A stretch of DNA of 64,000 bases from JAJZQZ01 sp963790415 (GCA_963790415.1 CAWBOK010000003.1:1116001-1180000); one strand, 5' to 3'; counted from the first letter of the stretch, positions 52,111 through 61,708 are shown. The notes: generated from the sequence alone by a model not told the origin. Program-made: numbers and translations.

Positions 52111-52659
52111 ATGGCGAACACCAGGCTCCAAGAGAGATACCAGAAAGAGATCGTTCCGGCCCTCATCGAGGAGTTCGGATACACGAACGTCATGCAGGTA
52201 CCTCGGGTCACCAAGCTGACCCTGAACATGGGTGTGGGTGAGGCTTCTCAGGATGCCAAGGCTCTTGAAGAGGCGTCCAAGCAACTTGGCCAGATCACCG
52301 GGCAGAAGCCGCAGGTGCGACGGGCGCGCAAGTCCATCGCCAACTTCAAGCTCAGAGCGGGCATGCCCGTGGGTCTACGGGTGACCCTTCGGGGAGACCG
52401 CATGTGGGAGATGCTCGATCGCCTGCTGAGCATCGCGCTTCCGCGCATCCGCGACTTCCGCGGCATTTCGCCCGCAGGCTTCGATGGGCAGGGCAACTTC
52501 AACTTGGGTCTGCGGGAGCAGACCATCTTCCCGGAGATCGACTACGACAAGATCGATCGGGTCCGCGGACTGGACATCGCCATCACCACCAGCGCGGAAA
52601 CTGACGATGAGGGGAGGGTCTTGCTGAAGAAACTCGGCATGCCCTTCCGCGAGAGCTAG
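52111..52659 (+). CDS. rplE: ribosomal protein L5
   Basis: 182 residues; central protuberance, contacts 5S rRNA and P-site tRNA. VTKLTLNMGVGEASQDAK, AGMPVGLRVTLRG and DFRGISPAGFDGQGNFNLG are conserved. Confidence 0.97.
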   Translation: MANTRLQERYQKEIVPALIEEFGYTNVMQVPRVTKLTLNMGVGEASQDAKALEEASKQLGQITGQKPQVRRARKSIANFKLRAGMPVGLRVTLRGDRMWEMLDRLLSIALPRIRDFRGISPAGFDGQGNFNLGLREQTIFPEIDYDKIDRVRGLDIAITTSAETDDEGRVLLKKLGMPFRES

Positions 52660-52676
52660 AAAGGGAGCTCGGGGGT

Positions 52677-52862
52677 ATGGCAAAGAAGTCAATGATCGCA
52701 AAGGCAAACCGACCGGCGAAGTTCTCCAGCCGGGCGTACCATCGCTGCAACAGGTGTGGGAGGCCGCGCGGATACTTCCGCAAGTTCGGCCTGTGCCGCA
52801 TCTGTCTTCGCGATTTGGCGCACCAGGGGGTAATCCCCGGCGTGACCAAGTCGAGTTGGTAG
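52677..52862 (+). CDS. rpsZ: ribosomal protein S14, type Z
   Basis: 61 residues with zinc ligands CNRCGRPRGYFRKFGLCRIC, the short zinc-binding form. KKSMIAKANRPAKFSSRAY start. 30S head. Confidence 0.97.
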   Translation: MAKKSMIAKANRPAKFSSRAYHRCNRCGRPRGYFRKFGLCRICLRDLAHQGVIPGVTKSSW

Positions 52863-52871
52863 GGAGGCACG

Positions 52872-53270
52872 ATGGCACACACTGATCCCATCGCCGACAT
52901 GCTCACCCGCATACGGAACGCCAACAAGGCGTTGCATTCGCATGTGGAGATGCCGGCGTCGAGCATGAAGTTCGATCTGGCCCGCATCCTCAAAGATGAG
53001 GGCTACATCACCGATTACGCGTTGCGGAAGGGCGAACACTTCGACACCCTGGTCCTCGATCTGAAGTACACCGAGGATCGGCGTCGGGTGATCACTCAAC
53101 TGAAGCGCATCAGCAAGCCGGGTCGTCGCATCTATGCCAAGAAAGACAAGCTGCCCAAGGTCCTCGGGGGCCTCGGCGTGGCTGTCGTCTCCACCTCCAG
53201 CGGTCTTATGACCGCGCGGCAGGCGCAGCGGCTGGGTGTTGGCGGCGAAGTCGTCTGCTTCGTCTGGTAG
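52872..53270 (+). CDS. rpsH: ribosomal protein S8
   Basis: 132 residues; 16S platform binder and spc-operon regulator in enterics. TDPIADMLTRIRNANKA start, VVSTSSGLMTARQA end region. ATG 52872 follows GGGAGGCACG. Confidence 0.97.
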   Translation: MAHTDPIADMLTRIRNANKALHSHVEMPASSMKFDLARILKDEGYITDYALRKGEHFDTLVLDLKYTEDRRRVITQLKRISKPGRRIYAKKDKLPKVLGGLGVAVVSTSSGLMTARQAQRLGVGGEVVCFVW

Positions 53271-53274
53271 GGCT

Positions 53275-53808
53275 ATGTCTAGGATTGGAAAAGCACCCAT
53301 ATCAGTTCCATCGGGCGTCGACATCACCATCGATGGCAACGTCGTGGCCGTGAAAGGACCCAAGGGTCGGCTCTCGACCGCGCTCAGCCCTGAGATCATC
53401 GTGTCCCTTGCTGACGGCGTGATCTCTGTTTCGCGTCCCAGCGACGCCGGTCGGCATCGCGCCCTGCACGGACTCAGCCGTACCCTCGTGGCCAATATGG
53501 TCACCGGCGTTACCGCCGGCTTCGAGAAGCGACTGGATATCGTCGGCGTCGGCTATCGGGCGATCTTGAAAGGGCAGGATCTGGAGATCCAGGCGGGCTT
53601 CTCGCACCCTGTGGTCGTCACTCCGCCCGAGAATATCCAGTTCGAGGTGCCGGTACCTACGCAGATCGTGGTGAAGGGCATCGACAAACAGCAGGTGGGC
53701 CAGATCGCGGCCAATATCCGCGCGATCCGGAAGCCGGAGCCATACAAGGGCAAAGGTATCCGCTACCAGGGCGAGGTCGTACGCCGCAAGGTCGGCAAGC
53801 GGGCCTAG
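53275..53808 (+). CDS. rplF: ribosomal protein L6
   Basis: 177 residues. MSRIGKAPISVPSGVDITI start, VKGPKGRLS, and C-terminal KGIRYQGEVVRRKVGKRA. The last codons lie in a 13-bp tandem duplication that places a copy of the gene end after the stop. Confidence 0.96.
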   Translation: MSRIGKAPISVPSGVDITIDGNVVAVKGPKGRLSTALSPEIIVSLADGVISVSRPSDAGRHRALHGLSRTLVANMVTGVTAGFEKRLDIVGVGYRAILKGQDLEIQAGFSHPVVVTPPENIQFEVPVPTQIVVKGIDKQQVGQIAANIRAIRKPEPYKGKGIRYQGEVVRRKVGKRA

Positions 53809-53820
53809 CAAGCGGGCCTA
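53795..53820 (+). repeat. perfect 13-bp tandem duplication at the rplF stop codon
   Basis: GCAAGCGGGCCTA occurs twice in a row. The first TAG ends rplF; the second copy lies in the spacer before rplR and is not needed by either gene. Confidence 0.85.
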
Positions 53821-53841
53821 GGAGAGGGTGAGTCGAGCACG

Positions 53842-54198
53842 ATGAGCATCATGGAAAAGAGGAAGCGGGCCGCGGCGCGCCGGGCGACGCGAGTACGTAG
53901 TAAGGTGCGTGGCACACCGGAACGGCCGCGACTCTCGGTCTTCCGGTCGAATCGCGGCATCTGGGCTCAGATCGTCGACGATCTGAATGGACGCACTCTC
54001 GCGAGCGCCGGTGTCGTGCACGTGGAGCATGAGGGAGTCGCAAAGAAAGACGTAGCCGCGAAAGTGGGCGCGTTGCTGGCTGAGCGGGCAAAGGCCGTGG
54101 GCATCGAGAAGGTCGTGTTCGACCGTGGCTCATATCTCTACCACGGTCGAGTCAAGTCCCTGGCCGACGGCGCCCGCGAGGGCGGCCTGGACTTCTAG
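53842..54198 (+). CDS. rplR: ribosomal protein L18
   Basis: 118 residues; 5S rRNA binder. RRATRVRSKVRGTPERPRLS, then SNRGIWAQIVDD and FDRGSYLYHGRVKSLADGAR are typical. Confidence 0.96.
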   Translation: MSIMEKRKRAAARRATRVRSKVRGTPERPRLSVFRSNRGIWAQIVDDLNGRTLASAGVVHVEHEGVAKKDVAAKVGALLAERAKAVGIEKVVFDRGSYLYHGRVKSLADGAREGGLDF

Positions 54199-54214
54199 GA
54201 AAAGAGGGAAGGCT

Positions 54215-54757
54215 GTGGCACAGATAAAGGCTGATGCGCTGAACCTCCAGGAGAACGTGATCGAGATCAACCGGGTCGCCAAGGTGGTCAAAGGCGGCCG
54301 GCGTTTCTCCTTCACGGCTCTCGTGGCGGTCGGCGACGGCGAGAACGTCGTCGGTGTGGGTTATGGCAAGGCCAAGGAAGTACCTTTGGCCATCCAGAAG
54401 GCCATCGAGGACGCTAAGAAGAACCTGTTCGTGGTGCCGAAGCACGGCTCCACCATCACGCACGAGGTGATCGGTCGCTTTGGAGCGGGCCGCGTCCTGC
54501 TTCGTCCCGCGTCGCCCGGTACGGGTGTCATCGCCGGGGGTGGCGTTCGCGCCGTCCTCGAGCTGGGTGGGGTGCACGACGTGCTCACCAAGTGCTTGGG
54601 TACCACCAACCCCATCAACATGGTGCGGGCGGCCGAAGCGGGGCTGCGCGGTCTGCGCCGCCCAGAGGACATCGCCGCGCTGAGGGGCAAGACGGTTCGC
54701 GAGGTGCTGGGCATCGAGAAACCCGCGGTGGCGGGTGCTGAGACCGCGGGAGCGTAG
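54215..54757 (+). CDS. rpsE: ribosomal protein S5
   Basis: 180 residues. The N-terminal domain VIEINRVAKVVKGGRRFSF and the C-terminal GTGVIAGGGVRAVLE are conserved. GTG 54215 with GAGGGAAGG upstream is preferred to longer starts inside rplR. Confidence 0.96.
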   Translation: MAQIKADALNLQENVIEINRVAKVVKGGRRFSFTALVAVGDGENVVGVGYGKAKEVPLAIQKAIEDAKKNLFVVPKHGSTITHEVIGRFGAGRVLLRPASPGTGVIAGGGVRAVLELGGVHDVLTKCLGTTNPINMVRAAEAGLRGLRRPEDIAALRGKTVREVLGIEKPAVAGAETAGA

Positions 54758-54761
54758 GACC

Positions 54762-54953
54762 ATGCTGAAGATCACCCAGGTGAAGAGCGCCATCGGGCGC
54801 AAACAAGACCATAAGGACACGCTCCGCGCCCTGGGCATCTCGCGCATGGGACAGACTGTGTACCAAGACGACAACCCAGTGATCCGCGGCATGGTGCACA
54901 AGGTCTGCTACATGCTCGCGGTCGCCGAAGTCGACGTGAAGAGCGAGGAATAG
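54762..54953 (+). CDS. rpmD: ribosomal protein L30
   Basis: 63 residues. MLKITQVKSAIGRKQDHKDT, then LRALGISRMGQTVYQDD. ATG 54762 lies 4 bp after the rpsE stop. Confidence 0.96.
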   Translation: MLKITQVKSAIGRKQDHKDTLRALGISRMGQTVYQDDNPVIRGMVHKVCYMLAVAEVDVKSEE

Positions 54954-54956
54954 ATC

Positions 54957-55430
54957 ATGGCCGACATCTTCCTACACGATCTGCGGCCCACCGAGGGTTC
55001 CCGCAAGAAGAAGAAGCGCGTGGGCCGCGGCGAGGGTTCCGGAGTGGGCAAGACCTCCGGTCGCGGCCACAAGGGCTCCAAGGCGCGCGCCGGCGGGAAT
55101 ATCTCGCCGACCTATGAAGGCGGCCAGATGCCGCTGCATATGCGGCTGCCCAAGTTGCGCGGAGCGACGGCCAAGACGTCTATGCCGATCGGGCCCTTTC
55201 GCACCTACATGACCCCGGTGAACCTGTCCCGGTTGGCCGGCTTCGCTGCCGGTGACGTGGTCTCTCCGGAAGCCCTGGTCGAGAAGGGCATCATCAAGAA
55301 ATCGAGCGAGCGGGTGAAGATCCTCGCCGGGGGTGACCTCGACCAGGCGCTTACCATCCAAGCTCACGGCTTCAGTGCCGCCGCCCGGACCAAGATCGAG
55401 TCGGCCGGCGGCACAGTGGAAGTGCTCTAA
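54957..55430 (+). CDS. rplO: ribosomal protein L15
   Basis: 157 residues. Gly/Lys-rich N-terminal extension KKKKRVGRGEGSGVGKTSGR then GGQMPLHMRLPKLRG; late 50S assembly protein. Ends 47 bp before secY. Confidence 0.96.
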   Translation: MADIFLHDLRPTEGSRKKKKRVGRGEGSGVGKTSGRGHKGSKARAGGNISPTYEGGQMPLHMRLPKLRGATAKTSMPIGPFRTYMTPVNLSRLAGFAAGDVVSPEALVEKGIIKKSSERVKILAGGDLDQALTIQAHGFSAAARTKIESAGGTVEVL

Positions 55431-55477
55431 GCCGAGGTCCTGCCGGTCTTCACCGCTACATCACGGGAGAACGCCCG

Positions 55478-56731
55478 ATGCTGCAATCCCTACTGAACGC
55501 TTGGAAGCTGCCGGACCTCCGGAAGCGTCTCCTCTTCACGGCGTTCATCATCGCTATGTACCGGCTGGGGGCGTTCGTCCCCGTTCCGGGCATCGACCTG
55601 CAGGCCATCCAGGATCTCGTCGCTGGGGGCGGGGTCTTCGCCTTCCTTGACCTCTTCGCGGGCGGCGCCCTCGAACGTGTGGCGGTGTTCGCCTTGGGTA
55701 TCATGCCCTACATCACCGCGCAGATCATCTTCCAGCTACTGACGGTGGTGGTCCCGCAACTCGAGGCGCTGGCCAAGGAAGGCGAGTCGGGGCAGAAGAA
55801 GATCAACCAGTACGTGCGCTACCTGACGGTGGTGCTGGCCTTGGTCCAGTCCGTTGGGTACGTGTTCTTATTCAAGACGCAGGGCGCCTTCCCGCCCGAC
55901 AATCCGCTCACGCCCTTGAAGGCCTACATCATCATCCTCACGCTGACCGTCGGCACCGCCCTCATCATGTGGTTGGGCGAGCTCATCACCCAACGAGGCA
56001 TCGGCAACGGCATCTCTTTGATCATCTTCGCGAGCATCGTCGCGGCCCTGCCCGGCGGACTGTACAGGATGTTCTCCACCCAGAACCCGCTGGTATGGAT
56101 ATTCATGGCCGCCTTGGCGCTGGCCGTGATCGCCGCGATCGTGTTCATGCAAGAGGGGCAGCGGCGCATCCCTATCCAGTACGCGAAGCGCGTAGTCGGC
56201 CGTAAGATGTATGGCGGACAGAGCACCTATCTGCCGCTGCGTGTGAACATGGCGGGCGTCATCCCGGTCATCTTCGCCTCGTCTCTGCTGCTGTTCCCCG
56301 TCACGCTCGCTCAGATGACGCCCTGGAGCTGGTCCAAAAGCCTGGCGAACACCCTCGGTCCGGCTTCCTGGTGGTTCCTGCTGTTGGAGGTGGTTCTGAT
56401 CATCGTCATGACCTACTTCTATACGGCCGTGCAGTTCAACCCGCTGGATCAGGCCGAGAACCTGAAGAAATACGGGGGTTTCATCCCCGGGATCCGTCCC
56501 GGGCGCCCTACGGCGCAGTACTTGGACCGCGTACTCACCCGCATCACGTTGCCGGGTGCGTTCTTCCTGGCCGCCGTCGCCGTGCTGCCGCAGATACTCA
56601 TCCGTCTGTTTGGAGTGCCGTTCTCCTTCGGTGGCACCTCCCTGCTCATCGTGGTGGGGGTGGCGCTCGACACCATGAAACAGATGGAATCGCAGCTGCT
56701 GATGCGGCACTACGAAGGCTTCTTGAAATAG
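55478..56731 (+). CDS. secY: preprotein translocase subunit SecY
   Basis: 417 residues, ten transmembrane helices; the protein-conducting channel. RKRLLFTAFIIAMYRLGAFV, the plug region after PGIDL, ALGIMPYITAQIIFQLL, and the C-terminal AENLKKYGGFIPGIRPG are conserved. Works with SecE (29878). ATG 55478 has GGGAGAACG upstream. Confidence 0.97.
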   Translation: MLQSLLNAWKLPDLRKRLLFTAFIIAMYRLGAFVPVPGIDLQAIQDLVAGGGVFAFLDLFAGGALERVAVFALGIMPYITAQIIFQLLTVVVPQLEALAKEGESGQKKINQYVRYLTVVLALVQSVGYVFLFKTQGAFPPDNPLTPLKAYIIILTLTVGTALIMWLGELITQRGIGNGISLIIFASIVAALPGGLYRMFSTQNPLVWIFMAALALAVIAAIVFMQEGQRRIPIQYAKRVVGRKMYGGQSTYLPLRVNMAGVIPVIFASSLLLFPVTLAQMTPWSWSKSLANTLGPASWWFLLLEVVLIIVMTYFYTAVQFNPLDQAENLKKYGGFIPGIRPGRPTAQYLDRVLTRITLPGAFFLAAVAVLPQILIRLFGVPFSFGGTSLLIVVGVALDTMKQMESQLLMRHYEGFLK

Positions 56732-56750
56732 GCGGGAAAGGGGACGAGAC

Positions 56751-57407
56751 GTGGCGCAGTTCAATCTGATCCTGCTCGGCCCTCCCGGGGCCGGCAAAGG
56801 TACGCAGGCCGACCGGATCGTGGAGGAGTACGGCATCCCGCACATCTCGACCGGGAACATACTCCGTGGAGCGGTCAAGAACCAGACGGTCATGGGGCTG
56901 GAAGCCAAGCGGCATATGGATGCCGGCGAGTTGGTGCCCGATTCGGTGGTCATCGGCATCGTGAAGGATCGGCTGCAGGAGCCCGACACGGCTGCCGGGT
57001 TCCTCGTGGACGGCTTTCCCCGCACCATCCCGCAGGCTGAGGCACTCGACGCCACCCTGGACAGCATCGGCCGTGCCGTGTCCAAGGCCGTCGCCATCCT
57101 GGTAGACGAAGAGGACCTCACTACGCGTCTCACCGGCCGAAGGGTCTGCCGCGAGTGCCACACGCCGTTCCATATCGTCTTCAACCCCCCGAAGACGGAA
57201 GGGGTGTGCGACAAGTGCGGTGGGGAGCTGTACCAGCGTGACGACGACAGCGAGGCGACGGTTCGCAACCGCCTCTCTGTCTACAACCAGCAGACCGAGC
57301 CGCTCATCGCCTATTACGACGCGCAGGGGGTCTTGGCACGCATCGATGGCGGCAAGCAGCCCGACGCCGTGTACCAAGACATCCGCGAAGCGATCGGCCG
57401 GCCGTAG
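56751..57407 (+). CDS. adk: adenylate kinase, zinc-LID type
   Basis: 218 residues; AMP + ATP to 2 ADP. P-loop GPPGAGKGTQ, AMP-binding PHISTGNILR, VDGFPRTIPQAE. The LID carries CREC and CDKC, a structural zinc site common in gram-positives. GTG start. Sits between secY and map as usual. Confidence 0.97.
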   Translation: MAQFNLILLGPPGAGKGTQADRIVEEYGIPHISTGNILRGAVKNQTVMGLEAKRHMDAGELVPDSVVIGIVKDRLQEPDTAAGFLVDGFPRTIPQAEALDATLDSIGRAVSKAVAILVDEEDLTTRLTGRRVCRECHTPFHIVFNPPKTEGVCDKCGGELYQRDDDSEATVRNRLSVYNQQTEPLIAYYDAQGVLARIDGGKQPDAVYQDIREAIGRP

Positions 57408-57452
57408 ATTGGGCTCGGCACGTCATCTCGGTCGGTTGATAGAGGTGGGCCT

Positions 57453-58200
57453 GTGATCATCCGCAAGTCTCCCGCGGAACTCGAGCGCATGGCGCGCGCC
57501 GGCCGGGTCGTGCAAGGCTGCCTGCACATGCTGTCCGAAGCCGCCAAACCCGGCGTGACCACCGAAGCGCTCGACCGTCTGGCCGAAGAGTACATACGCG
57601 GGCACGGTGGCGTACCTACCTTCAAGGGCTATCGGGGTTTCCCCGGGTCGATCTGCGCGTCGCTCAACGACATGGTGGTGCACGGCATCCCGGACGGCAC
57701 CAGTCTGGCCGAAGGCGACATCCTCGGCCTCGACGTGGGAGTGACGCTCGACGAGTTCGTGGCCGATGCCGCTCTTACCGTAGGCATCAGGCCGGATCTC
57801 GCCCGAGGCTCAGGCGCTCATGGATGCCACGAAAGCCTCTCTGGGCAAGGCTATCGAGCAGTGCGTGGTGGGCAATCGGGTCGGGGACATCTCCCACGCC
57901 GTGCAGTCGTACGTGGAGGCTCGGGGCTACTCGGTCGTGCGTAGTCTTGTCGGTCACGGTGTCGGCCGGGACATGCACGAGGATCCTCAGGTTCCGAACT
58001 TCGGCCCTGCCGGTCGTGGTCCCCGCCTTACCGAGGGTACCGTGGTCGCGATCGAGCCGATGATCAACCTGGGTGGCCATGACGTGTTCGTCGGTTCCGA
58101 CGGGTGGGCCATCTACACAACCGACGGCAGCCTCTCGGCGCACTTCGAGCACACGGTGGCGGTCACGGCCGCCGGTCCCCGCGTGCTCACAGGTCCGTGA
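57453..58200 (+). CDS. map: methionine aminopeptidase type I (one +1 break in this assembly)
   Basis: About 248 residues; removes initiator Met. Metal and active-site residues: His in DMVVHGIPDG, Asp in LGLDVGVTLDEFVADAAL, His in GHGVGRDMHEDP, Glu in VVAIEPM and in HFEHTVAV. The frame moves +1 at 57797/57798 (Asp GAT/C), giving DSPEAQALMDATKASL across the join. The start is GTG 57453. Confidence 0.93.
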
Positions 58201-58287
58201 TGGCCAACATGGGGAGGACTTCTTGAGTGGAGCGTGTGCTAACATGAACGGTCGTTGTCTGTGAGAGGGAGAGGTGCATCGGCAGGC

Positions 58288-58509
58288 GTGACGCCCAAAG
58301 AGGATGCCATAGAGTTCGAGGGTGAGGTCATCGAGGCCCTGCCCAACACGATGTTCCGTGTGAAACTGGAGAACGACCACGAGGTTCTTGCGCATATCTC
58401 GGGTAAGATGCGGATGAACTACATCCGGATCCTTCCGGGCGATCGCGTCAAGGTGGAGTTGTCCCCGTACGACCTGAAGCGTGGTCGTATCACGTATCGG
58501 TTCAAGTAG
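58288..58509 (+). CDS. infA: translation initiation factor IF-1
   Basis: 73 residues from GTG 58288, matching the usual start (TPKEDAIEFEGEVIEALPN). OB fold with FRVKLENDHEVLAHISGKMR and the terminal DRVKVELSPYDLKRGRITYR. A TTG start at 58255 would add 11 residues but is not usual for the family; GAGAGG lies 13 nt before GTG. The next 193 bp to rpmJ show no gene. Confidence 0.94.
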   Translation: MTPKEDAIEFEGEVIEALPNTMFRVKLENDHEVLAHISGKMRMNYIRILPGDRVKVELSPYDLKRGRITYRFK

Positions 58510-58702
58510 CTGATTCACGTAGCTGTTGGAGACAATCGGCTCCCGATAGCCCGGGGGCTGTAGTGAGGTCCCGTGCGGGCCGGCCGGGGGAGTCCTCGGG
58601 GCGCGGCTGCCAAAGAGGTTCGTGGGGACATAGATGTCTAATGAACGGCGGGAGTCGGCGCCCCTGGGGTGCGTCCGGCAAGAGCGAGAGGTCGGGAGAG
58701 TT

Positions 58703-58816
58703 ATGAAGGTGAGGCCATCGGTCAAGCCGATGTGTGAGAAATGCAAGGTCATCCGCCGCCGTGGTACGGTCTTGGTTATCTGCCAGAACCCGCGCCACAA
58801 GCAGCGGCAGGGCTAG
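58703..58816 (+). CDS. rpmJ: ribosomal protein L36
   Basis: 37 residues, zinc form: VRPSVKPMCEKCKVIRRRG and VICQNPRHKQRQG (Cys, Cys, Cys, His). GGGAGAG precedes the ATG. Confidence 0.96.
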   Translation: MKVRPSVKPMCEKCKVIRRRGTVLVICQNPRHKQRQG

Positions 58817-58829
58817 TCGGGAGAAGCGT

Positions 58830-59207
58830 ATGGCTCGGATTGCAGGAGTCACCATCCCCCGCGACAAGCGGGTCGAGGTAGGGCTCACCTACGTGTACGG
58901 CATCGGCCGTTCCATGTCGAACCAGATCCTCACGGCCGTGGGCATCGATCGTGACACCCACGTCAAGGATCTGACCGAAGACGAGGAGATCCGTCTTCGC
59001 GGCTACATCGAGGACAACGTGGTGGTGGAGGGTGACCTCCGCCGAGAGCGAAGCCAGAATATCAAGCGGCTCATGGAGATCGGCTGCTATCGGGGCATCC
59101 GACACCGGCGCGGCCTACCCGTGCGCGGACAGCGCACGAAGACCAACGCCCGGGTGCGGAAGGGCCACAAGCCTACCGTGGGTGTGAAGAAGAAGGTTCG
59201 CGCGTAG
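58830..59207 (+). CDS. rpsM: ribosomal protein S13
   Basis: 125 residues. MARIAGVTIPRDKRVEVGLT, the helix-turn TYVYGIGRS, and the tail GYIEDNV, RGIRHRRGLPVRGQRTKTNA, ending KKKVRA. 30S head, contacts P-site tRNA. ATG 58830, 13 bp after rpmJ. Confidence 0.97.
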   Translation: MARIAGVTIPRDKRVEVGLTYVYGIGRSMSNQILTAVGIDRDTHVKDLTEDEEIRLRGYIEDNVVVEGDLRRERSQNIKRLMEIGCYRGIRHRRGLPVRGQRTKTNARVRKGHKPTVGVKKKVRA

Positions 59208-59279
59208 GCGCAGCCGCCTGGTTTCTTACTCGAAGTAGCGGTCGATCTGACGTAATCGAAGTACGGAGAAGGAAGGTTC

Positions 59280-59684
59280 ATGGCCAAACCGGTGAAGAAG
59301 GGCGCGACCCGGGCGCGGCGCCGCAAGGTACGCAAGAACATCGCTGTGGGCAACGCGTATATCAAGACCTCGTTCAACAATACGATGGTGACGCTGACCG
59401 ATAAAGATGGCAACGTCATAGCCTGGGCCAGTGCGGGCGCCGCGGGCTTCAAGGGGTCGCGCAAGTCGACTCCCTTCGCTGCGCAGGTGACCGCCGAGAA
59501 AGCGGCTCGGGCCGGCATGGAGCACGGGCTGCAGAAGGTCGACGTCTTCGTCAAAGGGCCCGGCAGCGGGCGCGAGACGGCGATCCGCTCGCTTCAGGCG
59601 GCCGGGATCGACGTGATGACCGTGAAGGACTGCACGCCCATCCCCCACAACGGTTGCCGCCCCAAAAAGCGGCGCCGGGTCTAG
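59280..59684 (+). CDS. rpsK: ribosomal protein S11
   Basis: 134 residues. ITLTD-type core appears as MVTLTDKDGNVIAWASAGAA; FKGSRKSTPFAAQ and the C-terminal CTPIPHNGCRPKKRRRV are conserved. 30S platform. Confidence 0.97.
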   Translation: MAKPVKKGATRARRRKVRKNIAVGNAYIKTSFNNTMVTLTDKDGNVIAWASAGAAGFKGSRKSTPFAAQVTAEKAARAGMEHGLQKVDVFVKGPGSGRETAIRSLQAAGIDVMTVKDCTPIPHNGCRPKKRRRV

Positions 59685-59702
59685 CGCGGAGAGGGATAGG
59701 GT

Positions 59703-60332
59703 ATGGCACGAGATACATCGCCACAGTGCAAGCAGTGCCGTCGCGAAGGGATAAAGCTGTTCCTCAAGGGCGAACGCTGCGTCACCGACAAGTGCGGCAT
59801 CGACCGCCGCGGGTATCCGCCCGGCGACCACGGGCGTGGGCGGCGGCGGAAGCAGTCGGAGTATCTGATCCAGCTGCGCGAGAAACAGAAGGCGCGGCGG
59901 TTCTACGGTCTGCTCGAGAAGCAGTTCCGCACGTACTATGAGATCGCCACCCGACAGACGGGGATGACCGGTGTGAACCTCCTCCGTCTGCTGGAACTAC
60001 GGTTGGACAATGTGGTGTACAGGCTTGGGTTCGGTGCCTCGCGGCGCCAGGCGCGACAGCTCATCCGCCACGGCCATTTTCAGGTGAACGGCCGCAAGGT
60101 CGATATCCCGTCGTATCGAGTTCGGGCCGACGACATGATCACGGCGATCGCGCCGGCCGGCGGCAAGTTGCGTGAGGTTATCGAGGAGGCGACAGACCTG
60201 ACGGTGTCGGTTCCTGCCTGGCTGCAGGCCGACCACGACAACCTCATCGGCAAGGTATTGCGACTGCCGGAACGGGAAGACATCGACATTCCCGTGCAGG
60301 AGCAGCTCATCGTAGAGTTGTACTCGAAGTAA
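59703..60332 (+). CDS. rpsD: ribosomal protein S4, zinc type
   Basis: 209 residues; 16S assembly initiator. N-terminal Cys pairs CKQC and CVTDKC (C+ form), S4 RNA-binding domain RLDNVVYRLGFGASRRQARQ and HGHFQVNGRKVDIPSYRV. Confidence 0.97.
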   Translation: MARDTSPQCKQCRREGIKLFLKGERCVTDKCGIDRRGYPPGDHGRGRRRKQSEYLIQLREKQKARRFYGLLEKQFRTYYEIATRQTGMTGVNLLRLLELRLDNVVYRLGFGASRRQARQLIRHGHFQVNGRKVDIPSYRVRADDMITAIAPAGGKLREVIEEATDLTVSVPAWLQADHDNLIGKVLRLPEREDIDIPVQEQLIVELYSK

Positions 60333-60398
60333 GGGCTGACGAGCTACGACCGCACAGCGGCGGACGAGCCGCCGCGTGTGTGGATGTAGGAGGCGTGA

Positions 60399-61356
60399 TT
60401 GCTAGACTTTTATACCCCTAAGATCACGTTCGAACAGGTGACCGACAACCGCGGGATCTTCGTGGTCGAGCCGCTCGACCGAGGGTTCGGGCATACCTTT
60501 GGGAACTCGCTCCGGCGGGTACTACTGTCGTCACTTGAAGGTGCGGCCATCTCAGCGGTGAAGATCGACGGGGTGGCGCACGAGTTCTCGACCATCGAGA
60601 ACGTCAAAGAAGACGTGACCGACCTTGTTCTCAATCTCAAGAAGGCCGTCTTCGTTCTTCACGGCGAGGACAACGAGATCGATGTGACGCTGGCCAAGGA
60701 GGGCCCGGGTGAGGTCACCGTCGGTGATATCGATGCACCGGCGAACCTCGAGATCGTGAACCCGGGAGCACATGTGGCTACTCTCGGCGAACGAGGCCGA
60801 CTGAGTATGACTCTGTGGGTGCGTCGCGGCCGGGGTTACGTTTCGGCCGACGATAATCGGCGCGAGGATGCGGTGCTCGATGTTATTCCAATAGACTCGA
60901 TCTTCTCCCCGGTGAGCCGCGTGTCCTACAAGGTCGACGCGGCCCGAGTGGGCCAGCGCACCGACTACGATAGGCTGAGTCTCGAAGTCGAGACGAACGG
61001 TGCCCTCGATCCCCGGGAGTGCATGACCAAGGCGGCCGATCTGCTGATCCAGCAGCTGGCCATCTTCGCCGATGGAGACAGGCTCCGGGAGAAGGATAGC
61101 GGCGACGGCTTCTGGCCCGAGAGCGAACGGGAGCGGTGACGTCAAGGACGACCACCTGGACGACATCTTGATCGAGGAACTCGAACTCGGTGTTCGTTCG
61201 TACAATTGCCTCAAGCGCGAGGGTGTCGAGACGGTAGGAGATCTCGTTGCACGCAGCGAGGCCGAATTGTTGAACATCCCCAATTTCGGCAGGAAGAGCA
61301 TCGATGAGGTGCGCGAACGCCTGGCCGAGCGGGATCTGAAGCTCAGAGGAGAATAG
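60399..61356 (+). CDS. rpoA: RNA polymerase alpha subunit (one +1 break in the linker in this assembly)
   Basis: About 318 residues. The N-terminal assembly domain (RGFGHTFGNSLRRVLLSSLEG, ISAVKIDGVAHEFSTIENV) runs to TGA 61137-61139 in frame 0. The CTD is in +1: ELELGVRSYNCLKREGV and LLNIPNFGRKSIDEV, keeping the UP-element residues equivalent to E. coli Arg265, Asn268, Cys269, Gly296, Lys298 and Ser299. The break lies in 61090-61135, in the flexible linker, so its exact site is uncertain. TTG start with GTAGGAGG upstream. Confidence 0.92.
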
Positions 61357-61357
61357 C

Positions 61358-61708
61358 GTGAGGCATCAGAGAAAAGGGAGGCGGTTCGGCATGCAGCCGG
61401 ACCATCGCCGGCAGATGCTGGCCAACCTTGCCTGCTCGGTGCTCGAGCACGGGCGCGTCAGGACCACCGAGTCCAAGGCAAAAGAAGTGCGGCCTCTGGT
61501 GGAGAAGGCCATCACCATGGGCAAGGCGGGCGACCTGCATTCAAGGCGGCAGGTCATCAGCATGCTGCACAACAAGAAGATATCGTACGACTTGTTCAAC
61601 AAGATCGCGCCCAAGTATGCCGATCGTCCGGGAGGCTATACCCGTATCCTGAAGCTGGGACCCCGGCTTGGGGACGCGGCCGAGATGGTCTTCCTGGAGC
61701 TGGTCTGA
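61358..61708 (+). CDS. rplQ: ribosomal protein L17
   Basis: 116 residues. MRHQRKGRRFGMQPDHRRQM start; LEHGRVRTTESKAKEVRPLVE and GGYTRILKLGPRLGDAAEM. The start is GTG, 1 bp after rpoA, with the AGGAG inside the rpoA end. Last gene of the alpha operon. Confidence 0.97.
   Translation: MRHQRKGRRFGMQPDHRRQMLANLACSVLEHGRVRTTESKAKEVRPLVEKAITMGKAGDLHSRRQVISMLHNKKISYDLFNKIAPKYADRPGGYTRILKLGPRLGDAAEMVFLELV

Noticed and set aside
60399..61356. Natural split of RpoA into two proteins
   Set aside because: The CTD frame has no suitable start and ribosome-binding site of its own, and many other core genes here show the same kind of +1 break.
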